7,838 nt of DNA from an uncultured Clostridia bacterium (GTDB lineage Bacteria > Bacillota > Clostridia > TANB77 > CAG-508). Shown here piece after piece: positions 1 through 6,784 of the stretch (position 1 is its first letter; the number at the start of each line of letters is the position of its first letter). The translations under genes were made by a program, and so were the position numbers. The notes under the pieces are model-generated. The model made no database searches. It was not told where the DNA came from and saw only the letters and a program-made list of their open reading frames with translations. The stretch is from positions 1 through 7,838 of the forward strand of contig CAKPFO010000058.1 in NCBI GenBank assembly GCA_934153805.1, written 5' to 3'.

Positions 1-1799
1 CATGCTAAAAATTTTCCGTATCTTCCATATTTGTATACCATCATTCTTCCGCATTTTTCACATTGTACATCAGATACTTCATCTTCTAGTTTTACATGTT
101 CTAGTTCTTTTTCAACTTTGTCCAAAGTTACTTTAAAAGGTCCATAAAACTCTCTAATTACTTGCTTCCATTCTTCCTTTCCGTCAGCAACTTCGTCAAA
201 TTCTTCTTCTATTTTTGCTGTAAATTCTACATTTATAATGTCTGGGAAATTCTCAACTAGTAATTTATTTACAATTTTTCCAAGCTCTGTTGGTCTTAAT
301 TGTTTTTGCTCTTTTTCTATGTATCTTCTTTCTAAGATAGTTGTAATTGTTGGCGAATATGTACTTGGTCTTCCTATTCCTTTTTCCTCTAATGCTTTTA
401 CTAAGCTTGCTTCTGTGTATCTTGCAGGTGGTTCAGTAAAGCTTTGTTTTGGCTCTATTTTCTGTTCTTTTACCTTTTCTTTTATATTAAGTTCTGGAAG
501 ATTTGTATCTTTTTCATCCTTTCCTTTGCTATCTTCTGATTCTACATATAACGTCATAAATCCTTTAAATTTAAGTGTTTGTCCATTTGCTTTGAAATCA
601 TAGTCATTTACTTTTATATCAACTGATACAGTGTTATATATTGCAGCAGACATTTGACTTGCTATAAAACGGTTGTATATTAATTTATATAGTTTATATT
701 GGTCATTTGTTAATGCACTTCTTATTTTGTCTGGTTCAAGTTCTACATAAGTTGGTCTAATACCCTCGTGTGCATCTTGTGCATCCTTATTTGTTTTGTA
801 ATATCTATTCTCGTAATAATTCTCGCCATATTCACTTACTATATGAGTTTTAGCAGCTAGCCTTGCTTCTTCTGAAATTCTTGTAGAGTCTGTTCTCATG
901 TATGTAATTAAACCTACTTCACCCTTTTCTGGTACTTTTACACCTTCATATAAGCCTTGTGCAACACTCATTGTTTTCTTTAAAGAAAATCCTAATTTTC
1001 TAGATGCTTCTTGTTGCATTGTACTTGTTGTAAATGGTGGAGCTGGAGTTCTTTTCTTTTCGCTCTTTTTTATATCATCTATTATATATTCTTTTCCTTT
1101 TATATCGGCTAAGATTTTTTCTACTTCTTCTTTAGAATGAATTTCCATCTTTTTGCCATCTTTCCCTACAAAGCGTGCTTCAAAAGTTTTGTTTGTCTTT
1201 TCTTCCATTAATGTAGCATATATGTTCCAATATTCTTCTGGTATAAATTTCGCTATTTCTTCTTCTCTATCTACTATTAGTTTAACTGCTACAGACTGCA
1301 CTCTACCTGCTGATAATCCTCTTTTTACTTTTTTCCATAATACAGGACTTATTTTATAACCTACAATTCTATCTAATACTCTACGTGCTTGTTGAGCATC
1401 TGTTAAATTCATATCAATTTTTCTTGGTTTCTTTATAGATGATTGAACTGTCTCTTTTGTTATTTCGTTAAATGTTACTCTACAAATGCTGTCTTCTGGT
1501 ATACCTAGTATATGTGCTAGGTGCCATGCTATTGCTTCTCCTTCACGGTCAGGGTCAGTTGCCAAATATACTTGTTTACTATTTTGTGCATCTTTTTTTA
1601 AGCTTTTTATTAAATCTCCCTTTCCTCTAATATTTATATATTCTGGTTCAAAATCGTTTTCTATATCTACACCTAATTTTGATTTTGGAAGGTCTCGTAT
1701 ATGCCCCATAGATGCTACAACTTTTGTGTTCCCTCCAAGAAACTTTTTTATTGTATTTGCCTTTGCAGGTGATTCCACAATAATTAATTTATCTGTCAT
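1..1799 (-). CDS. topA: DNA topoisomerase I (type IA), 3' end cut by window edge
   Basis: Type IA topoisomerase, which relaxes negative supercoils through a transient 5'-phosphotyrosine link to one DNA strand. About 599 complete codons are visible and the 3' end lies beyond base 1; full-length bacterial TopA is usually about 690 or more residues. The TOPRIM domain opens with IIVESPAKA (Glu9) and carries the metal-binding DPDREGE motif (Asp82, Asp84, Glu86). The catalytic tyrosine is Tyr300 in GLITYMRTDS, and GIGRPSTYSPTI follows in the core. A C-terminal zinc ribbon begins at Cys580/Cys583 (CEKCGRMM) and is interrupted by the edge. The frame is consistent from start to zinc ribbon. The ATG at 1799 has AAGGAG at 1807-1812, 7 bases upstream. 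It has its own promoter, separated from the upstream gene by a terminator. Family identity is certain. Confidence 0.97.
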   Translation of the reverse strand, partial: MTDKLIIVESPAKANTIKKFLGGNTKVVASMGHIRDLPKSKLGVDIENDFEPEYINIRGKGDLIKSLKKDAQNSKQVYLATDPDREGEAIAWHLAHILGIPEDSICRVTFNEITKETVQSSIKKPRKIDMNLTDAQQARRVLDRIVGYKISPVLWKKVKRGLSAGRVQSVAVKLIVDREEEIAKFIPEEYWNIYATLMEEKTNKTFEARFVGKDGKKMEIHSKEEVEKILADIKGKEYIIDDIKKSEKKRTPAPPFTTSTMQQEASRKLGFSLKKTMSVAQGLYEGVKVPEKGEVGLITYMRTDSTRISEEARLAAKTHIVSEYGENYYENRYYKTNKDAQDAHEGIRPTYVELEPDKIRSALTNDQYKLYKLIYNRFIASQMSAAIYNTVSVDIKVNDYDFKANGQTLKFKGFMTLYVESEDSKGKDEKDTNLPELNIKEKVKEQKIEPKQSFTEPPARYTEASLVKALEEKGIGRPSTYSPTITTILERRYIEKEQKQLRPTELGKIVNKLLVENFPDIINVEFTAKIEEEFDEVADGKEEWKQVIREFYGPFKVTLDKVEKELEHVKLEDEVSDVQCEKCGRMMVYKYGRYGKFLA

Positions 1800-1832
1800 T
1801 AGTTTTCTCCTTTTTTATTTCTTCACCATAGT

Positions 1833-1861
1833 ATTGTAAAGTATATTATCACTTTTTGCAA
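1833..1861 (-). promoter_or_regulatory. Sigma-A-type promoter for topA
   Basis: Reading on the minus strand, a -35 box TTGCAA (1856-1861) is followed after exactly 17 bases by a -10 box TACAAT (1833-1838). This gives a predicted transcript start near 1826 and a leader of about 27 bases before the topA ATG. It lies just downstream of a strong terminator, so topA needs a promoter here. Predicted from consensus only. Confidence 0.65.
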
Positions 1862-1889
1862 TACTTTTGGAAATTTTTTCAAATATATA

Positions 1890-1923
1890 TCAAAAAAGGA
1901 CTAGATTTCTAGTCCTTTTTTGA
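1890..1923. terminator. Rho-independent terminator between the 83-residue gene and topA
   Basis: A near-perfect inverted repeat: GGACTAGA/TCTAGTCC arms around a 2-base centre, extended by A6/T6 and two more pairs. On the minus strand the stem is followed by its T6 run, starting about 10 bases after the TAA of the 83-residue gene, so it ends that transcript. The A6/T6 flanks make it symmetric, so it could also stop plus-strand transcription, although no plus-strand gene is seen here. Confidence 0.9.
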
Positions 1924-1932
1924 GTATCTTTA

Positions 1933-2184
1933 TTAACTTGCTTCTTTTATGCATCTTGTTAAGTCATTCATACTTATAGAGTAGTCCTGCAATTGCAAAT
2001 CTTCTATAAGCATGTTTAACTGCTTTTCTTCGTTTCCTCTAAAAAGTGGTCTCACAAATGTTACCTCTATTTTGCTCATTACTTTGCTGCTCTGTTTAGT
2101 AACTTCTTCCTTTGTCACTTTTATAAGGTATCTCCGTCCTTTTTTAGAAACGACTTTTGCTTTATCAATATAATATGCTTTCAT
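1933..2184 (-). CDS. Hypothetical 83-residue protein with its own promoter and terminator
   Basis: I do not recognise this protein. It begins MKAYYIDKAKVV, has a basic N-terminal half rich in Lys, Val and Ile that could form beta strands (RRYLIKVTKEE, SKIEVTFVRP), and a C-terminal half that looks helical (EEKQLNMLIEDLQ) with one Cys near the end. It has no signal peptide or membrane segment and is probably cytoplasmic. The frame is open back to a TTG at 2202, but the ATG at 2184 is preferred: AAAGGAG at 2193-2199 sits 8 bases upstream, and the predicted transcript start near 2210 leaves almost no room for the TTG. A promoter directly upstream and a hairpin terminator directly downstream suggest a single-gene transcript, with possible read-through from the scpB unit. 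The tidy expression signals argue that it is a real gene. Confidence 0.8.
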   Translation of the reverse strand: MKAYYIDKAKVVSKKGRRYLIKVTKEEVTKQSSKVMSKIEVTFVRPLFRGNEEKQLNMLIEDLQLQDYSISMNDLTRCIKEAS

Positions 2185-2216
2185 AAAGATATCTCCTTTC
2201 AACGCTTTATATACAT

Positions 2217-2245
2217 ATTATACCATTATTTTATGTCAAACACAA
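2217..2245 (-). promoter_or_regulatory. Promoter for the 83-residue gene
   Basis: On the minus strand a perfect TATAAT (2217-2222), preceded by an extended -10 element TGG, lies 17 bases after TTGTGT (2240-2245). A perfect TTGACA (2234-2239) abuts the weaker -35 but is only 11 bases from TATAAT. It could instead pair at 18 bases with TGTATA (2210-2215). Either pairing starts transcription just upstream of the AAAGGAG site at 2193-2199. Confidence 0.6.
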
Positions 2246-2251
2246 GCATTC

Positions 2252-2512
2252 TTAATTTTGTAATTGCAATTTATATAGTTTTATTAAGTCTTTTATTTGG
2301 CTAATTTGCATATCATCTTCTGTTATTTTTCCCTGCTCATACATTTTTTGTAATGTATACAATTCCATATTAACATTTATTTGTTTTTTAAAGTTCTCTT
2401 TTACGGATTCTATATCAGTTTTTCTAGAAATTTCCACATCTTGATTACTTTCAGTTAGTAATTTTTGCTTTTTAAATATTTTTTCAAAAAATTTTTTTAT
2501 TTTATCTAACAT
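2252..2512 (-). CDS. Hypothetical 86-residue charged helical protein
   Basis: Function not recognised. The N-terminus (MLDKIKKFFEKIFKKQK) alternates Phe/Ile/Leu with Lys and would form a basic amphipathic helix, which may bind membrane or nucleic acid. A polar linker follows, then a helical C-terminus (LQKMYEQGKITEDD, then KDLIKLYKLQLQN). The GKITEDD turn between two helices loosely recalls short C-terminal SHOCT-like modules, but the match is weak. The frame opens upstream at 2539, overlapping the PHP gene. The ATG at 2512 is preferred because a perfect AGGAGG (2519-2524) lies 6 bases upstream. That site overlaps the TAG stop of the PHP gene (2523-2525), so translation of the two is probably coupled. 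It is the last gene of the scpB-proS-PHP unit. Confidence 0.8.
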   Translation of the reverse strand: MLDKIKKFFEKIFKKQKLLTESNQDVEISRKTDIESVKENFKKQINVNMELYTLQKMYEQGKITEDDMQISQIKDLIKLYKLQLQN

Positions 2513-2522
2513 TATAATCCTC

Positions 2523-3677
2523 CTATCTTGATGTTTCATCTTTTGTTTGATTCTCTTTTTCTAGTCCTTTATCATTTGTTCTTTGTAAGCGTAACTCTTT
2601 AAGTTGTCTTAATTCTTTAATTGCCTCTTGAACTTCTATTGATTCCTTTAGAAAGTCTTTGCCACTTTCTGCATCCTCTTCTATCCATTTAGTTTCTGGA
2701 ATGTTTGGAACTGCAACTCTTCCTGTTTGATACTGTATTCCTTCTTTCATAGAATGATGGTCATCACTACCGCCAGATGCCTTTATACCATGTTCTCTTA
2801 CTTTTCCTAATAAAAACTCTCTAAATTCATATGAATGGTCTGGATAATATACCTCTAGTCCATCTAATCCTTCTTGTATCATATCATCTATATAATTTTC
2901 TACTGGCATTTTATCTTTGTATCTTCCTACATGTGCTAAAAATGCCTGTCCTCCAGCTCTATGAATTGCATCTATAGTATCTTTAAATGATGGTCTTGTT
3001 TTTGCCATATCAACAAATAGTTCTGATTCCTTATTATATAAGTGCTTATTTATAAATAATTTTAAAGAATCTGCTTGCTTCTCATTTCCGTTTTCATCAG
3101 TATATTTTAATAGTTTTTTATTTTCTTCATGCGAGGCTAATTCATTATAAAATGGTCCTACTACTCCGCCTTTTCCTTCTTCTTTTATTTTTCTATAAGC
3201 TTCATCTAATACACTTGTATCAAAAACAATATTTTTTTCTGCAATTATTTTTTTAAAGCCTTCATATAATGCTTCATATGGCTTTTGTTGTACAGTCGTT
3301 TTTAAATACTCTATCTCTTGTTCCATCTTTTCTATATTAAAATTATATCCTAATATTTCTACTATAACTCCATTATAAGATGTTATTAATTCTGTTCCTT
3401 TTAATACTTTTAAATTTTCTAACATGTTTAGTATTTTAGTTGGATTATATGACTTATCTTCTTTTATTGTTCCCATTACAGAGTATAAATCTTTTTGAAA
3501 ATTTCTAAAGCCTTTAACACTATCATGGTCTGTTATAGCAATAGTATCCATTCCCTCGTTGTATGCTCTTAGCATTGCTCTGAAAGATGTTTGCCTTCCG
3601 TCAGAGCCTCTAGTATGATTATGTATGTCTGCATTTACATTTACAGGCATTATCTCATATTTGTTTTTTTCATCCAT
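2523..3677 (-). CDS. PHP-domain metal-dependent phosphoesterase (384 aa)
   Basis: Predicted metal-dependent phosphoesterase of the PHP superfamily, related to the TrpH/YciV group; the substrate is unknown. All the usual metal-site motifs are visible, numbered from the ATG at 3677: His19 and His21 (DIHNHT), Asp50-His51 (ITDHD), Glu96 (KGTEL), His249 (AHVGRY), His281, and Asp305/His307 (GGSDDHHS). Between Glu96 and His249 lies an insert of about 150 residues, much of it helical and charged, so the protein is longer than a typical TrpH-like enzyme of about 280 residues. A charged, Lys/Glu-rich tail follows the domain. There is no signal peptide, so it is probably cytoplasmic. The ATG at 3677 with GGA 8 bases upstream is chosen over an upstream TTG at 3704. 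It lies 53 bases after proS with no visible terminator, suggesting cotranscription. Superfamily is confident; reaction is not. Confidence 0.92.
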   Translation of the reverse strand: MDEKNKYEIMPVNVNADIHNHTRGSDGRQTSFRAMLRAYNEGMDTIAITDHDSVKGFRNFQKDLYSVMGTIKEDKSYNPTKILNMLENLKVLKGTELITSYNGVIVEILGYNFNIEKMEQEIEYLKTTVQQKPYEALYEGFKKIIAEKNIVFDTSVLDEAYRKIKEEGKGGVVGPFYNELASHEENKKLLKYTDENGNEKQADSLKLFINKHLYNKESELFVDMAKTRPSFKDTIDAIHRAGGQAFLAHVGRYKDKMPVENYIDDMIQEGLDGLEVYYPDHSYEFREFLLGKVREHGIKASGGSDDHHSMKEGIQYQTGRVAVPNIPETKWIEEDAESGKDFLKESIEVQEAIKELRQLKELRLQRTNDKGLEKENQTKDETSR

Positions 3678-3730
3678 ATTTGCATTCCTTTCATTTGTGT
3701 ACAAAATTCTCTTACCTTATGTTTCTTGCA

Positions 3731-5155
3731 TTAATATTGAATTCCCCAAACTACTAAATGTTTTGCTTCTTTTCCACATACTATACATTTGTCGTGGATT
3801 GGTTTTTCGTTTTCTAATATGCATCTTGACTTAGTTCCTTTAATTTCCTTCATTTTTAATTCGCATTCTTCATCTCCACACCACATTGCTTTTACGAATC
3901 CTGGTTTAGTATCCATTATTTTCTTTACTTCTTCTAAGTCTGTACATTCATAAGTTAATTCTTCTCTTCTCTTTAATGCTCTATTATATAAGTTGCTTTG
4001 TATATTTTCTAATAAGCCCTTTACATACTCTACCATATTTACATCTGCTTGTTCTACTATTTTTTCTCTAGTATCTCTACGTACAAATGTTATTTTATTT
4101 TCTTTTAAGTCTCTTTGACCTATTTCTATTCTTACAGGGATACCATTTACTTCACTTTCAGCAAATTTAAATCCTGGTGATTTTTCGCTATCATCTACAT
4201 ATACACTTATTCCAGCATTTTTTAATTTTTCGTAAGTAGAATCTGTTAGTTTCTTTACCTCTTCATCTTCTCCTATTGGCACTATAACTACTTGTCTTGG
4301 TGCTATTTTAGGTGGTAAAACCAAACCATTTTCATCACTATGTACCATGATTAGCCCACCTATCATTCTTGTAGATACTCCCCAAGATGTTTGATATACA
4401 TATTCTTGCTCATTATTTCTGTTAGAGAATGATATTCCATATGCTTCAGAGAATTTTTGTCCAAAATAATGTGATGTTCCAGATTGAAGCGTAACTCCAT
4501 TATACATTAATGCTTCTATTGTTAATGTATATTCTGCTCCTGCAAATTTTTCTCTTTCTGTTTTTCTTCCTGAAATTACTGGAATTGCCAAATATTCTTC
4601 AAAGAATTTTTTGTATATTTCTAGCATTTGTCTTGTTTCTTGCTCTGCTTCTTGTGCAGTTTCATGTATTGTGTGTCCTTCTTGCCATAAGAATTCTCTT
4701 GAACGTAAGAATGGTCTTGTTTCTTTTTCCCATCTTAAAACACTACACCATTGATTATATTTTAGTGGTAAGTCTCTATATGAATTTACCACTCCTGCAT
4801 AATAATCACTAAATAATGTCTCTGATGTTGGTCTTATACACATTCTTTCATCTAATTTCTTTTCTCCTCCTGATGTTACCCATGCTACCTCTGGAGCGAA
4901 CCCATTTATTAAGTCTCCTTCTTTTTTCATTAAGTTTTCTGGTATTAACATTGGCATTGCTACATTTTGATGTCCTGTTTCTTTAAACATTTTATCCAAT
5001 GCTTGTTGCATTTTTTCCCATATTGCATAGCCATTTGGTTCTATAACTATACAACCTTTTACATTTGAATATGCAGCAAGTCTTGCTGCTCTTACTACGT
5101 CTGTATACCATTTTGCAAAATCTTCATTTCTTGGTGTTATTGCTTTATTTTTCAT
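3731..5155 (-). CDS. proS: Prolyl-tRNA synthetase, archaeal/eukaryotic type
   Basis: Class II aminoacyl-tRNA synthetase that charges tRNA-Pro with proline in the cytoplasm. At 474 residues it matches the shorter archaeal/eukaryote-like form, without the editing insert of the E. coli-type enzyme (about 570 residues). Visible landmarks are the N-terminal RNEDFAKWYTDVVRAA, the TSE loop (CIRPTSETLF, about 106-115), motif 2 (RWEKETRPFLRSREFLWQEG, residues 141-160, then His161), and motif 3 (WGVSTRMIGGLIMVH). The anticodon-binding domain starts at IAPRQVVIVPIG. The C-terminal domain has clustered cysteines (CGDEEC, then CIVCGKEA) that probably bind zinc, and ends in Tyr as is common in this type. 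GGAG lies 10 bases before the ATG. It follows scpB by 36 bases, with no T-box leader or promoter in the gap, so expression probably depends on the scpB promoter. Confidence 0.97.
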   Translation of the reverse strand: MKNKAITPRNEDFAKWYTDVVRAARLAAYSNVKGCIVIEPNGYAIWEKMQQALDKMFKETGHQNVAMPMLIPENLMKKEGDLINGFAPEVAWVTSGGEKKLDERMCIRPTSETLFSDYYAGVVNSYRDLPLKYNQWCSVLRWEKETRPFLRSREFLWQEGHTIHETAQEAEQETRQMLEIYKKFFEEYLAIPVISGRKTEREKFAGAEYTLTIEALMYNGVTLQSGTSHYFGQKFSEAYGISFSNRNNEQEYVYQTSWGVSTRMIGGLIMVHSDENGLVLPPKIAPRQVVIVPIGEDEEVKKLTDSTYEKLKNAGISVYVDDSEKSPGFKFAESEVNGIPVRIEIGQRDLKENKITFVRRDTREKIVEQADVNMVEYVKGLLENIQSNLYNRALKRREELTYECTDLEEVKKIMDTKPGFVKAMWCGDEECELKMKEIKGTKSRCILENEKPIHDKCIVCGKEAKHLVVWGIQY

Positions 5156-5191
5156 TTTTTATTTTCTCCTTTTTTTGTAATATCTTTTACC

Positions 5192-5947
5192 TTATATAGA
5201 TGTTTCTTTGTTTTCGTTTTCTTCCCTTGCGGGCACCAATGCCTCTGCTTGTCCATTATTTTCTTGTGTATCTATTTCTTCTTTCTCATTTACTTGTGTT
5301 AATTTGTCTGTACTTTCTTGCTCATTATTGTTCTTGTCTTCGTTTTCTTCTTCATTTTTTTGTGCGTCTTTTTCAATTTCACTATTTTTTTCTTCTATAA
5401 TATCATCTATTACTATTTGTTGATTTTCGTCTAATTTATACTTTGGAAGCTCTGGTAATTCATCCAAACTAGAAAAACCAAACATTCTAAAGAACTCTGT
5501 TGTTACGCCATACATTGTTGGTCTTCCTGGGGCATCAGATTTTCCTAATGATTCAATCAAATTATATTCTAATAGTTTATAAATTGTACCATCAGAGCCT
5601 ACTCCACGAATAGCCTCTATCTCTGCTCTTGTTATTTTTGGATTATATGCAATTATTGATAGTGTTTCTAATGCCGCTGTAGATAAGTTTGGTTTGCTTC
5701 TTTTATCAAAAATTGGATATATGTACTCGTAATATTCTTTTTTAGTTGTTAGTTGTACTCCATCTTTTACTTTTATTATTTCTATTCCTCTTGCTTTACT
5801 TTCATAGTCTGCTTTTAAGCTATCTATTATTCCTATTACATCTTCACTACCTAGTTCTAGTGCAGACATAAGCTCATTTATTTTTACTTCTCTGCCACAT
5901 GCAAATAATATTGCTTCTATTATTGCTTTTGCTTTTTCTATTTCCAT
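5192..5947 (-). CDS. scpB: Segregation and condensation protein B, with long acidic tail
   Basis: Winged-helix (kite) subunit that, with ScpA, joins Smc to form bacterial condensin for chromosome compaction and segregation. The core fills residues 1-170: EAILFACGREVKINEL at the N-terminus, then the signature LSTAALETLSIIAYNPKITR (88-107), then APGRPTMYGVTTEFFRMFGF (139-158) and SSLDELPELP. Residues 171-251 form an extra low-complexity tail rich in Glu, Asn, Gln and Lys, probably disordered. The ATG at 5947 has GAGG only about 13 bases upstream, a longer spacing than its neighbours use, so initiation may be moderate. No scpA lies next to it, although the two are often adjacent. It appears to be first in a unit with proS, the PHP gene and the 86-residue gene, behind a promoter at 6056-6084. 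Confidence 0.95.
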   Translation of the reverse strand: MEIEKAKAIIEAILFACGREVKINELMSALELGSEDVIGIIDSLKADYESKARGIEIIKVKDGVQLTTKKEYYEYIYPIFDKRSKPNLSTAALETLSIIAYNPKITRAEIEAIRGVGSDGTIYKLLEYNLIESLGKSDAPGRPTMYGVTTEFFRMFGFSSLDELPELPKYKLDENQQIVIDDIIEEKNSEIEKDAQKNEEENEDKNNNEQESTDKLTQVNEKEEIDTQENNGQAEALVPAREENENKETSI

Positions 5948-6048
5948 ATTTATTCATATTCCTCTCTTAATGCATAAATCTAGTTAAAAAAATTTAATTT
6001 ATCTTTTTCTAAAATTGTAACTATTTTAACCATTTTCTCCTTTTTATA
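5948..6048 (-). other. scpB 5' leader containing a possible 17-codon ORF
   Basis: The region between the predicted transcript start (about 6049) and the scpB ATG is about 100 bases. It holds an ATG at 6033 that opens a 17-codon frame ending in TAG at 5980-5982 (MVKIVTILEKDKLNFFN). AAGGAG precedes this ATG but is separated by only 3 bases, closer than is normal, so translation may be weak. I see no T-box sequence or terminator hairpin. It could be a leader peptide or simply untranslated leader. Confidence 0.3.
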
Positions 6049-6055
6049 CTACCAT

Positions 6056-6084
6056 ATTATCGCATGAAAACACTCACATGTCAA
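6056..6084 (-). promoter_or_regulatory. Strong sigma-A-type promoter for scpB-proS unit
   Basis: On the minus strand a perfect -35 TTGACA (6079-6084) is followed after 17 bases by GATAAT (6056-6061), with an extended -10 TGC directly before it. The -35 lies inside the last codons of the upstream M50 protease gene, whose TGA is at 6074-6076. The predicted start is near 6049. It would let scpB and proS be expressed in growing cells independently of the sporulation-like genes upstream. Confidence 0.75.
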
Positions 6085-6730
6085 TAAATATGCTGGATAA
6101 TAGTTCCATTTTTTTCTTATACAATTTTGTCTGTTTTATGACTAAATACCATAAATATGCTAATATTAATAAAATTGCAACATTTCTTGCATATAGTATT
6201 AATATACTGCAACATGCTGTTAATAAACATATCGTTATTTTAGATATTTCATTTGTTATTTTGTAAGACTCTTTCAATCCACATGTAATATGTAATATAT
6301 TTTTTACTATTCTTCCTCCGTCTAAAGGATATATAGGTATTAAATTAAATACGCCTATTAATATGTTTGAGTAGATTACTAATTCTCTTTTTATCCCTAT
6401 AAAATTAATAGGAATACACAGAAATATTATAGTTATAATTAAATTTGTGAGTGGTCCTGCTAGTGCTATTATTATTTTTTTTATAGCTAACATGTTTCCT
6501 TTTTTTACTTTTCTATTATAGTCTTCACACTTTACTTCAAATCCTACAGAGAGTCCATATGGCATTATTTCTAGTTTATTTGGTTTAAATCTTAATAATA
6601 GACCTACTATCATATGCCCACATTCATGTATAAAAGCAAACAGCATAAGTACACCATATATTTCTATTTGCCTAGTTAATATAAATATGATAATAAATAT
6701 AAATATTTTTAAATCTATTTTTACTCGCAT
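6074..6730 (-). CDS. spoIVFB: M50 site-2-type intramembrane metalloprotease, SpoIVFB-like
   Basis: Predicted zinc protease that cuts substrates inside the membrane. In Bacillus subtilis SpoIVFB releases sigma-K from its precursor during sporulation; the substrate here is unknown. The zinc motif HECGH is at residues 35-39 in an early membrane segment, and the third ligand is Asp137 in NLIPIYPLDGGR. The conserved GPLTN motif is at 92-96. Several hydrophobic segments (about 7-18, 24-46, 86-106, 117-131, 165-200) fit a polytopic membrane protein. At 218 residues it is shorter than B. subtilis SpoIVFB (about 288) and lacks the C-terminal CBS domain. The ATG at 6730 has AAGGA about 9 bases upstream. 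It directly follows the SpoIVFA-like M23 gene, the same order as the spoIVF operon. M50 identity is firm; the sporulation role is inferred from size, motifs and neighbour. Confidence 0.85.
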   Translation of the reverse strand: MRVKIDLKIFIFIIIFILTRQIEIYGVLMLFAFIHECGHMIVGLLLRFKPNKLEIMPYGLSVGFEVKCEDYNRKVKKGNMLAIKKIIIALAGPLTNLIITIIFLCIPINFIGIKRELVIYSNILIGVFNLIPIYPLDGGRIVKNILHITCGLKESYKITNEISKITICLLTACCSILILYARNVAILLILAYLWYLVIKQTKLYKKKMELLSSIFIDM

Positions 6731-6750
6731 TTTATCTTATCCTTCCATGC

Positions 6751-6764
6751 AAAGTTATAACTTT
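6751..6764. repeat. 14-base palindrome between the M23 and M50 genes
   Basis: A perfect palindrome, AAAGTTATAACTTT. Its flanking TGC and GCA can extend the stem to about 8 pairs with a 2-base bulge. It sits just ahead of the M50 ribosome binding site and overlaps the TAA of the M23 gene's +1 frame. No T-run follows, so it is not a terminator. It may be chance in AT-rich DNA, an operator, or a small RNA hairpin. Confidence 0.35.
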
Positions 6765-6784
6765 ATGCAAAATTTAATATGTAT

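Noticed and set aside
238..1839. Several plus-strand open frames (238-603, 898-1140, 1153-1359, 1486-1839)
   Set aside because: All lie opposite topA, whose catalytic motifs fix the minus-strand frame. Their Ser/Phe-rich translations are typical antisense shadows.
2185..2202. TTG start giving an 89-residue protein instead of 83
   Set aside because: The AAAGGAG site lies inside that extension and is correctly spaced for the ATG at 2184.
2217..2239. TTGACA paired directly with TATAAT ahead of the 83-residue gene
   Set aside because: The spacer would be only 11 bases, too short for sigma-A. TTGTGT at 17 bases or TTGACA with TGTATA at 18 bases fits better.
2513..2539. Upstream start at 2539 for the 86-residue gene, overlapping the PHP gene
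   Set aside because: The perfect AGGAGG at 2519-2524 is placed for the ATG at 2512.
3678..3704. TTG start for the PHP gene at 3704
   Set aside because: The ATG at 3677 has a ribosome site 8 bases upstream, and the extra residues MYTNERNAN match nothing in the domain.
4510..4812. Plus-strand frame of 100 codons, very Leu-rich
   Set aside because: It is antisense to the proS catalytic core and has no motif of its own.
5200..5423. Two overlapping plus-strand frames opposite the scpB tail
   Set aside because: They are a by-product of the Glu-rich tail, whose complement reads as Ser/Phe/Leu.
5948..6049. T-box or other riboswitch ahead of scpB/proS
   Set aside because: The leader is only about 100 bases, with no T-box-like sequence and no terminator hairpin.
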